Source: Pocillopora verrucosa (Eukaryota > Cnidaria > Anthozoa > Scleractinia > Pocilloporidae). From it: a stretch of 64,000 nt of DNA. The DNA lies in the NCBI RefSeq assembly GCF_036669915.1, contig NC_089321.1:10788914-10852913 (forward strand). The letters are read 5' to 3'. Of this stretch, positions 47,452-56,203 are shown piece after piece; positions within the stretch are counted from its first letter, which is position 1; every line of letters begins with the position of its first letter. Position numbers and translations under genes: made by a program. A model generated the notes under the pieces. The model saw only the letters and a list, made by a program, of their open reading frames with translations. It had not been told where the DNA came from and ran no database searches.

Positions 47452-49631
47452 CTTGACTCGGAAAGTAAAGACTTTAATCTCTCGTCTTATAATTTTACTG
47501 ATAATCTCGAACCTTGACTCCGAACTCTCTCAAGTAATAAATTCACCTTTTAGGCTTCAGATTTCACATGTAGTGTCACGTGACTTTTGATGCAAGTTCA
47601 CTAAAAGAATGGCTACGAAAAGAATGGCGCTCATGGCACTTGCAAACACGATTTCCGATATGCCAATCAAGTGTAAGAGACGCAAACGGCGATTTGTTTA
47701 GGTTTTCCATTTTCCTGGAGTAGTTAGACAAAAGGAGAGAGGGCAAAGGTGAAAAAGGTCACGTAATCGAGGTGAAGCGTTCGTGTGCCCGAAGGACACC
47801 TACGTTACCTCCAGAATAAACAAGAAAAAACTAGAGATCTTGGTATTCCTTTACCTCACTCGTTTTGACTTTCTTTAAAGACTGTTCTTGAGCTACATAT
47901 ACATGATCATCCTCTTGTTTGAATTTACTTGCTAAAAAAGACTCCACACAACCACATGCACTGTCGAATAGACGAAAATCTTCAAATTATTTAATAAGCG
48001 GCGAGTCCCTGCCCGACTCGGTGGAGTTGTAAATCAAATGATTAAAAATGTCCTACAATCGAAACGGCGGCGATGGGTCAAAATTGTTCACAGTCTTCAG
48101 GAAAGATGGATTGCGAATTGGTATCTCGTGAATTATTGATTTGTCTGAGGAGGTGGCGTCGTCTTTTTTCGAAATATGGACCCACTCGCACAACCGAGGA
48201 GGCGATTTCCTCGCTGAAATCCTCTGTTTCTGCAGATATTTATTAAGTTCTGCCAAAATCATAGCGTTGAAATCGGTTCTAATTTTTTTTTTGTTCTACC
48301 ATCCTTAGCTATTACCGTTCCTGAACGTTGAATTAGTTTCGCAGAATTTTCCACTTGCGTTACTCGAGGTTACAGGAGTCGCTACACAACACGATACTAT
48401 ACGAAATTTCCTATGGGAATCACGTTGTACAGCGATTTCCTACCAAACGTGGGTTTATTTGACAATCTACGCGCTTATCTACCTGAAAATACCTGATCAG
48501 GTACATCACTTTGAGCACGCAGAACAAGTTTTTAATGCTGGAACGCTTCCTCCTACATTCTTCACATCTACTTTAGCGCTAGCAAAATATCAACTCGACG
48601 AATAATAAAACATTTGAAACAAAAAGGAAGTCAATTTTGAACATAGAAACGCTTCACGACAGTGGAAATAATTAACAATAAAATGCCGAAACCGAAGTTC
48701 GTACACGGGTAATGGGTGGGTGACTCAATGTCCGAACCTTCGCGGTACATCATAAGTCACGCGACACTATACGTAACCTCTGAAGCGTAAAAGGTCAATT
48801 GTTGATTATCAAATGTTTAAATAGACGATGGGTCGACATTAATTTTGCGGATCATTGCGTTTATAGTATTATCTTTAGATAAAGAGCGTTTTCGTGCAAT
48901 AATAGGGTGAATCTGTTTCGTAGATACTGTATCTTTGAATTCATTGAGCTTAAAAGCAAATGTTGGACGGGTAAAGTAAACACAAGACACACTTTAAAGT
49001 AAATTGACAAGTATTCACTTTAAAGTGGATACTAGTGAGGTCTTTCATTTTTCAGATCATGCGCCTCACTTAGGAAGTTAGCCATGCTACAAAATAGAAA
49101 AATTTATTACGATTATGGCTGACATTTAGAATTAGTGATTATCTACACAACAAGACAATCAACTTCTTATTGATCCGTCGTTATTAGTGCGACAAGGGTT
49201 TTAAGGGCTTACCCCGGAATATTCTCAAATCCCAATTAACTCTCTCTTGATCCGTCGCTGTTAATGTAACAGTGATTTTGAGGGCTTGCCCACCCATGTT
49301 TTTAAAGCCCAATTAACTCTTTGATGATCCGTGTCGTGATAATCTTGTAAGCGTATCGCGTGACACTTTATTTTCTAATTTAATAATTAAGTTAAGGGTT
49401 TGATGATATTTAGGTTACGTAATATTTAAATGTGAAATTGAACGAAACGCGGTAATGGCAGACTTGTGGTAAGAATATTCGTGATATTGAAAAACAATAA
49501 TGGGCTGAAATATTTTGATAGGAAATTGCCAAGGGAAATCGTGCATGCACGTTTGGGTTGGAACATCCTGTGACGTTGCGTAATGTGTCATTCGTGCGTG
49601 TGTAAATTACAAAAGTGTTGATCGGCGTATG
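47452..49631. other. non-coding stretch with a short tandem repeat
   Basis: No gene that I can support; a 69-codon frame at 48053-48262 (-) is unrecognised. The tandem repeat at 49171-49330 is listed separately. Confidence 0.4.
49171..49330. repeat. 77-bp tandem repeat, two units and a partial third
   Basis: Units start with tgatccgtcg near 49171, 49249 and 49325, and end with cccaattaactc. The units are diverged (for example tagtgcgacaagg against tgtaacagtga). Confidence 0.7.
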
Positions 49632-50349
49632 CAGTGGAACCCCTCTAACCCGGACCGTCATTAAACCGGAATCCTCTCTATACCAGACCTTTTTTCGGCC
49701 CAAAATCTCTGTCATACATTTTCTCTATTTGTAACCTAAGTAAACCGGAACCCCTCACTTTAGGAAACCGGACGCTTTTTTCAGTCGGTAATCTGACCTC
49801 GTTGAACCGGACGTAAAAGTTTTAAGCTTGCCGCAAAATCAAATGACACGTTTTTAAACGTGATTAAAATTAAAATTGTGATCATGCAGCGCTGAAATCC
49901 TAATCAGAAGTGAGAAACGCGCATTTGCTAATTACTCATTGTTCTATCGGTACGGAAGCAAAAAATCTTAAGTCGACAATTGTGTCGCTGTTGTTGAGTT
50001 GAATGAATGACAACAACAGGGGTCAGGTTAATAGGCTGTCCTGTTGCGGGTGAATTCACTTGCAAAAACATACGAAGTAGCAAACATCACTATGTCTGAG
50101 AGACCAGTGAAACGCCAAAGAATCGAGTTATCGTTAGAGAAGAGAGTTGAGTCGATCAAATACGCGGAATCAGTGCCTAAACCCACACTGATCGCTCTAA
50201 GCGGTAAATTTGGGATCGGTAAATCAACTGTAGGTGATATTTTACAGAAGAAAGAATGTTGCGAATGCCAAAACACCAGGCTGTTCTTCGCATACTTCAC
50301 GGTTTATTTTCCCTTAGCTACTGTATTCACTGATCAAGTCCTGATTTAT
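49632..50349 (+). mobile_element. Tigger/pogo-like DNA transposon fragment
   Basis: The left end cagtggaacccctctaaccc and the following gaaccggac-rich stretch resemble the terminal repeats of Tigger/pogo elements. The ORF from ATG 50092 encodes a CENP-B-type N-terminal helix-turn-helix (ELSLEKRVESIKYAES ... GKFGIGKSTVGDIL), the DNA-binding part of these transposases. The frame then changes to unrelated sequence near 50255 and stops at 50349. The DDE catalytic domain and right terminal repeat are absent, so the element is dead. Confidence 0.7.
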
Positions 50350-50503
50350 TGATAGCAGATAATATTTCTTGGCCGGTTTTTCTTTTATCACTGACGCGCG
50401 ACACACCTTTAATCCTAGACAACGATGACATATGGGCTGATTAATTGGTTCTACTGTCTATATTGAACTCACATGAAAAGAGATCACATAAGGCTAATCA
50501 CTT

Positions 50504-50609
50504 CACAGGCGGCCCAAGCTCACGTCTCGAGAAAGCCAACGATGAATTCATGAACGCGTCACGCGTTGTGTGACTCGGTATTAAGTTACGGGAGGAACCG
50601 TTGAAAATT
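50504..50609 (+). repeat. 106-bp direct repeat next to the palindrome
   Basis: Matches 50867-50972 base for base as far as I can read, and its complement occurs in the right palindrome arm (51372-51477). It lies eight bases before the left arm begins, so this block occurs three times within 1 kb. It contains the self-complementary core acgcgtcacgcgt. Confidence 0.85.
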
Positions 50610-50617
50610 GAAAACTT

Positions 50618-51726
50618 CGACCTTTCTGTTTCTTTGAACTTTCTTAGCAATTCGGCCTTAATTATGTCATTCCCACCTTCGTCACCTTACTTTTGGTAGT
50701 CCGACTGAAACGAAGGAGAATTGCAAAAAGGAAAAAAGTTTTTGCAGAGGTTATTTGTTGGAACGCTTCTTGTTAGGGGTTGCTGTTTTTCCGCACTCGG
50801 CCTTGTAGACTTCTTGTGTCGAGATATTTCTAGCTGTATTGTGTGACATTTAGTAAGATAAGTGATCACAGGCGGCCCAAGCTCACGTCTCGAGAAAGCC
50901 AACGATGAATTCATGAACGCGTCACGCGTTGTGTGACTCGGTATTAAGTTACGGGAGGAACCGTTGAAAATTTGAACACGTTATAAGGAATAGTATGGGG
51001 AACGAAATATGGTCGATTTACAACGATAAATATTTCGAAATATGAATATTTTACATGTAAAATCAATAAAAACTTACTCATGCCCCGTGTATCCGTCGTA
51101 GTTTCTGGCGATTTCTGCCGTTTTAAGCTTGCTTTACTATCACTGTTATGCATGACTTCGTCTTTTGACAACGCAACTTCGTCTTTTGACATGCATAACA
51201 GTGATAGTAAAGCAAGCTTAAAACGGCAGAAATCGCCAGAAACTACGACGGATACACGGGGCATGAGTAAGTTTTTATTGATTTTACATGTAAAATATTC
51301 ATATTTCGAAATATTTATCGTTGTAAATCGACCATATTTCGTTCCCCATACTATTCCTTATAACGTGTTCAAATTTTCAACGTTTCCTCCCGTAACTTAA
51401 TACCGAGTCACACAACGCGTGACGCGTTCATGAATTCATCGTTGGCTTTCTCGAGACGTGAGCTTGGGCCGCCTGTGATCACTTATCTTACTAAATGTCA
51501 CACAATACAGCTAGAAATATCTCGACACAAGAAGTCTACAAGGCCGAGTGCGGAAAAACAGCAACCCCTAACAAGAAGCGTTCCAACAAATAACCTCTGC
51601 AAAAACTTTTTTCCTTTTTGCAATTCTCCTTCGTTTCAGTCGGACTACCAAAAGTAAGGTGACGAAGGTGGGAATGACATAATTAAGGCCGAATTGCTAA
51701 GAAAGTTCAAAGAAACAGAAAGGTCG
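50618..51726. repeat. near-perfect 1.1-kb palindrome (inverted duplication)
   Basis: Left arm 50618-51153 and right arm 51191-51726 are 536 bp each and pair symmetrically (position x with 102344 minus x). I noticed one mismatch, in the block gaggaaccg against its partner, near 50958. The 37-base centre (51154-51190) holds two copies of acttcgtcttttgac separated by six bases. The right arm continues without a break into the DNPEP-derived segment up to 52168. The left arm stops abruptly at 50618. The near identity of the arms points to a recent event or to gene conversion between them. ORFs on the two arms are mirror copies and not independent genes. Confidence 0.92.
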
Positions 51727-52168
51727 TCCACTTCATTGATGCTAGTCAGCTCCTTTAACAGAGTTTAGTACAGTTGGAAGTGTCTCAAAGTAACTCTGAA
51801 ACAAAACAAAGGATAATGCTCATTTGATTGAAAGTTGAACTGAAGGAATTGAAAATAGCTCACAGAGCGTCAACTGAAGCTGAGGCCAAACAAAGACAAA
51901 GACAACCAATCTGAGGGAAGAACTGAGATATGGGATTCAAACATTGTTGGATTAAGCGAGTCACAAATTACAAATTAATGAAATTTCAGCTTGTTTGTTG
52001 ACCGCTGATACATTACATCCTAAAATGTTAGAATGTATTGCCAGTTTTAATAACTACTTCCTGCGAAAGCCTCCGGATTCAGTAAACGCATTGTAACGAA
52101 CCATCGAAGGAAATTCTAATCGAATAGGAGCATCTTGAAATGACCCTTGTACGCGAATGTTCGCGACA
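51588..52168 (-). pseudogene. DNPEP 3' segment, copy 2 (inverted fragment)
   Basis: Inverted copy of 38874-39474. It keeps a splice acceptor (51797-51796) and a terminal exon 51795-51742 reading SYFETLPTVLNSVKGAD, stop. This is closer to what I expect of the M18 aminopeptidase C-terminus than copy 1. No other DNPEP exon is adjacent, so this is a fragment of a duplicated gene. Its 3' UTR part forms the outer end of the palindrome arm, and a third partial copy (50618-50756) lies in the left arm. Confidence 0.6.
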
Positions 52169-52311
52169 CAAAAATTCTTTGATTTTGCTCTGATTCCGGT
52201 CTTAAGTCCGATTTATATCATCAAAGGCCGGGTTGTTCGAAACCCCATCAAAGCTTGGCCAGGAAAAAGTGCTATTGAAAATATATGACGCCGTAGCGAT
52301 AAGCAGATTCA

Positions 52312-55300
52312 TCACTTTTTTTTCCGCCAAATGGCAAGAGCCTTATCACAATAACTCTTTGCCTGTTCAAGATCCCCCATCTGATGATACACACGGGAAA
52401 GATCACTGAAAGAGCTGGCGACAGCATCATTCTCAGGACCCAACTTTTTGAGGTACAAATGAGAAGCACTTTCGTAACATTCTTTTGCTTGTTGAAGATC
52501 ACCTAACTCGCTGTTCAAAGAGCCTAGGTTGCTATAAACATGTGCCACTTTCAAATGATTTCTTCCTAGCTTCGCGAAGTAGATGGACAGAGCGCATTGA
52601 TAACACTCCTTGGCTTGATGAAAGTCACCCTGTTCAGAGTGCACAAGGGCGATGTCGTTTAAAGTTGTTGCCACTTGCACACTGTCGTTCCCGAAGTTTT
52701 TACGACGGATGGCTAGGGCCTTAACATGATAATCCTTTGCCTTCTCCAAGTCACCAGTGGTACGAAACAAAACAGCCATGTTATTATACAAAGATGCAAT
52801 TTTTGGATTCTCGGGATCGAATGTTTTTAAATAAATTTGAAGGGCACTCTCAAAATGCATCTCTGCAGTTCTCAGGTCACCCATGTTATGAAGAACAAGA
52901 CCTAAACCACTGTAAATAGTAGCGACGTCAACATGTCCAGGTCCGAGCTTTTTAAGTCCCAACTCTAAAGCTCGTTTGTAAGACTCGCTCGCCCGCTCAA
53001 ATTCCCCCATCTCATTGTCAACAAAACCCAAATTGTAATAAGTCTGTGCCACATCTGGGTGTTCAGAGCCTTCAGACTTCAGGTAAATGTCTAAGACGCT
53101 TTGATAAAGACGTTTGGCCTCTTGCAGGTTTCCCAGGTCGCAGTTTACTTTCGCAAGTGCTCTCGCAGAATTGGCTACACTAACATGCTCGGGTCCTCTT
53201 AATTTAAGAAAACCATCGTACGCAAGTTCATAATACTTCTTGGCTTCATACAGTTCACCCATCTTGCTGTGCAAAAAGCCTAAGTTACTATTCAGTGTTG
53301 CAGAATAATTGTGATCAGGACCAAGCTTTCTGTGAAAAATGGATATTGCAAGAGCGAAAAATTCCTTAGCTTGGATTTGGTCACCTAACTCACAGCACAC
53401 AAGGCCAAGGTCATTGTAGCAGGTTGCCACATCAACATTCTCAGGGCCAAGCTTTTTCATACGAATATACAATGCACGATCAATGTACTCTTTAGCCTGT
53501 TCCAAATCACCAGTTGCACGGAAAACATTGCCTAATTCCTTGTAAGAAGTGGCAACATCGACATGTTCAGGTCCCTCTTCTTTTAAGTAAATGGCCAAGG
53601 CACGTTGGTGGTATTCTTTAGCTTGTGTCAAGTCATGCAACGCACAGAAAAGGGCACCCAAGGTGTTGTAACTTCTTGCCACTTCCACATGCTCGGGACC
53701 AAGGGCATTCTGCTGAATTTTTAAAGCCCTCAAAAGGTAATCCAAGGCCTTTGGCATTTCATTCATCTTTTGTAGAACTGAACCTATGCAACTGCATGCA
53801 GCTGCAACTTCTAAATGCTGTGGTCCAAATACTTTCGAAAAGGTTGCTAAAGCACTTTCATAATAAGAAAGGGCCTCGCTAAAATCACCCAAATGTACGT
53901 CTACACTTGCAATTAACGACTTGATTTTTGCTTCATCCATCTCTTCCCTACTGATCGTCAGTGATAACGCCAATTGAAAGTACCTTTTTGCTGACACCAA
54001 TCTACCTTTACTCTCGCACAGTTTACCACATTTTGTAACAGAACTATGAGGAATGGCTGGCGTGATGTTTAGGAAGTTTAAGTCCAGAATGGAAATTTCC
54101 GTGATGATAGCCTCGAGGTGTGGAACAATGTTGTCAAGCAAGTCATCCATAGGACTATCTCCTAGAACCTGACAAAATGCTCGCAAAGCTCCTCGAACGG
54201 ATTCTGAGATGTCTGTGGGAAGAGACTTCTTGACAAATCCTTTCACCGCCTCATGCACAATCTGAAGAACTCGAACATAGGTACCGTTCTCCGCCTCATG
54301 AAATAATAGCAAAGAGCTCTTTTTCATCTTCCATGTAATTGCGTCTTTGTCTTCACACTTATCATCCATGTTCATTAAGTAATTAACAATTACGTTTACA
54401 CTCAGTGGTCGTGGTGCACACACAGAGAGGAAGATTAACACGTGCTTTAAGATTGTGTCGGATGCCATGGCTTTTCTTACGGCAATTGTTACTACTTCGG
54501 TCATGGATCTTCCATAGATTGGGTTGGTCTTTGAAAGGTTCATTTCAGTGCTAGCTCTGACGCCGCTTTTTAGTTTCGCAAGGAAGTCATTCCAGTCAAA
54601 ACTCTTGGTAACACTACGTAAGTCTCTGACATAAATGCCAGCGCCTGCCAAAGCAAGGGGCTGAAAATCTAACGCCCGTGCTACTTCGCCCGCAATCTCA
54701 CAGTCCATGATTCCAGAGAGCTGTTGCAACAAAAGCCTGGCATCGACAGGATGCATACCTTTAGTGATGGAGATATGTTCGATGGAAGAGCTTCTTAAAG
54801 GGATAGACGCAGTGTCCTGAGTTGTCACTAGCATCTGCCCCCTTGCCCACTGTTCATCCCCTGCACTTGGCAAATGGACATGGACATTAGATCCGATTGT
54901 GACATCGTCAACCACCAACAGCCACGAATTGTAATGCGTAATCTTTGCGCTTATTAAGGTCTTGAGATTTGAAATCTTCTCGTCTGTGTTAAAATTCACA
55001 GCGTTCATAATGTTCGTCAATGTATACTCTGCACATTTGCAATTTCGAGCGAGAGAGATGTACGATGCCAAAAGTTGTTTTGTGTTTTGAGCATTTAATG
55101 TCATTACAAATGAAGAAGCGACAGACTCTTGGACTTCTTCGTAGAACCGCTTACCAGCTAAACGGGCCAGCTGTGATTTTCCACTTCCAGGATTTCCCGA
55201 CAAATACAGGCATGTTAGGGTGTTTTCATTTGCACACTTAAGTCGATTAAGCTTTTCCATTATTTCCGCAACTTCAAAGTCTCTAGGTGAAATTTCGTGT

Positions 55301-55953
55301 GAAGGAGGAAGAGGGAGGATGCAAAATGAACTGACATCGCAGAGTAGTTGACTTTGAAGTGAGTCTCGCTCGTCCATAACAGCCTGTAATAGCTTCTCTT
55401 TCTCTTCCAGTTCCAGTCTGAGATCGTCGACCTTCTTGCAGACACGTTGCAGCTCTTCGGTAGAAAAACTGGTTTGATTTTTTATTTCTCGAATACTATT
55501 AGTGTCAAGACCGAGTGCTGTAAATGCATTTTCAACTTTAGCAATAACATTGCTAACTCTAACATCCGAGAGGCATCCTTGTGGCACGTGGGCAAATTCG
55601 CAAGAGCGGAAGTGTCTCAGAAAATCCACATTACTGCGAACAATTGGATTAAGATCGCAGATAGCATTAGAGTAGAGGATGGCATGAAACAGCATGACAG
55701 AATCCCATTCAGCTGTGTCACCTCTAACCATCGCTTTCAAAATACGGCAATTTTTTAGTCGGTTACGTTCAGATTCCAAGCGAAAAAAGTCCATTCCATT
55801 TTTACTTGAATCTTTCCATTCTCCCAGTGTTGTTTTGTAGCGTTTGTCCCATTCTTGTTTGAAAATTGTCCGCATACCTTCGGTCATTATATCAGTGACA
55901 ACAAAACAAATTCTGTAGTAGTTTAACCGCTCTGAAGTGTACGTTACTGCCAT
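52312..55953 (-). CDS. NLR-like protein: HEPN, NB-ARC-like ATPase, about 14 TPRs
   Basis: Probable cytosolic sensor or signalling STAND ATPase. The coding part is one uninterrupted exon of 1213 residues. The frame extends to 55959, but the first ATG is at 55953 with a good context (A at -3, G at +4). Numbering here counts from 55959. Residues 10-160: DZIP3-like HEPN domain, with FRSCEFAH (R118...H124) matching the R-x4-6-H motif. 166-205: coiled coil. 250-450: NTPase with Walker A GNPGSGKS (255-262), Walker B LLVVDD (347-352), GQMLVTTQD (374-382) as in NB-ARC sensor 1, and FQPLALAG (432-439). 550-575: a winged-helix-like part. About 640 to the end: some 14 tetratricopeptide repeats, the last 12 in 42-residue register (YNxLGxV ... 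GDLxQAKEY ... ALxIYxKKLGPEH), of kinesin-light-chain/nephrocystin-3 style. Ligand and partners are unknown. Confidence 0.92.
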   Translation of the reverse strand: MAVTYTSERLNYYRICFVVTDIMTEGMRTIFKQEWDKRYKTTLGEWKDSSKNGMDFFRLESERNRLKNCRILKAMVRGDTAEWDSVMLFHAILYSNAICDLNPIVRSNVDFLRHFRSCEFAHVPQGCLSDVRVSNVIAKVENAFTALGLDTNSIREIKNQTSFSTEELQRVCKKVDDLRLELEEKEKLLQAVMDERDSLQSQLLCDVSSFCILPLPPSHEISPRDFEVAEIMEKLNRLKCANENTLTCLYLSGNPGSGKSQLARLAGKRFYEEVQESVASSFVMTLNAQNTKQLLASYISLARNCKCAEYTLTNIMNAVNFNTDEKISNLKTLISAKITHYNSWLLVVDDVTIGSNVHVHLPSAGDEQWARGQMLVTTQDTASIPLRSSSIEHISITKGMHPVDARLLLQQLSGIMDCEIAGEVARALDFQPLALAGAGIYVRDLRSVTKSFDWNDFLAKLKSGVRASTEMNLSKTNPIYGRSMTEVVTIAVRKAMASDTILKHVLIFLSVCAPRPLSVNVIVNYLMNMDDKCEDKDAITWKMKKSSLLLFHEAENGTYVRVLQIVHEAVKGFVKKSLPTDISESVRGALRAFCQVLGDSPMDDLLDNIVPHLEAIITEISILDLNFLNITPAIPHSSVTKCGKLCESKGRLVSAKRYFQLALSLTISREEMDEAKIKSLIASVDVHLGDFSEALSYYESALATFSKVFGPQHLEVAAACSCIGSVLQKMNEMPKALDYLLRALKIQQNALGPEHVEVARSYNTLGALFCALHDLTQAKEYHQRALAIYLKEEGPEHVDVATSYKELGNVFRATGDLEQAKEYIDRALYIRMKKLGPENVDVATCYNDLGLVCCELGDQIQAKEFFALAISIFHRKLGPDHNYSATLNSNLGFLHSKMGELYEAKKYYELAYDGFLKLRGPEHVSVANSARALAKVNCDLGNLQEAKRLYQSVLDIYLKSEGSEHPDVAQTYYNLGFVDNEMGEFERASESYKRALELGLKKLGPGHVDVATIYSGLGLVLHNMGDLRTAEMHFESALQIYLKTFDPENPKIASLYNNMAVLFRTTGDLEKAKDYHVKALAIRRKNFGNDSVQVATTLNDIALVHSEQGDFHQAKECYQCALSIYFAKLGRNHLKVAHVYSNLGSLNSELGDLQQAKECYESASHLYLKKLGPENDAVASSFSDLSRVYHQMGDLEQAKSYCDKALAIWRKKK

Positions 55954-56199
55954 TGTCAACTTTGGTCAAGTCCTTTACTTTTTGACACGTCTGTGCTAAA
56001 AATAACAATAAAATTTCCTTACTTTCAACATTTATCGCTTATCTGTTTAGTACTCTCGACTCTCGTACACATTTTTGTTGCAGTTAAATTTTCCCTTCAA
56101 CTCCTCAAATTGGTTTGCTAGATCTTAGAGCAGAATTACAAAACCAGCACTCAGAGGGGAAGAAGAGGATAAAGGAGCATTCAACACAATGTCAAACCT
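55954..56199. other. 5' flank of the NLR-like gene
   Basis: The only single-copy sequence between the start codon and the TTAA element. I see no clear TATA box or other element. Confidence 0.35.
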
Positions 56200-56203
56200 T
56201 AAT

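Noticed and set aside
49171..49330. Short repeats resembling a CRISPR-like array
   Set aside because: Only two to three diverged 77-bp tandem units without alternating spacers, in a eukaryotic genome.
50687..51657. Pairs of identical ORFs on opposite strands (75 and 106 codons)
   Set aside because: They are mirror images created by the palindrome arms, with no protein features.
52312..53800. Regular DNA periodicity (126 bp) that could suggest a satellite
   Set aside because: It is the 42-codon TPR register inside a coding exon, with high divergence between units.
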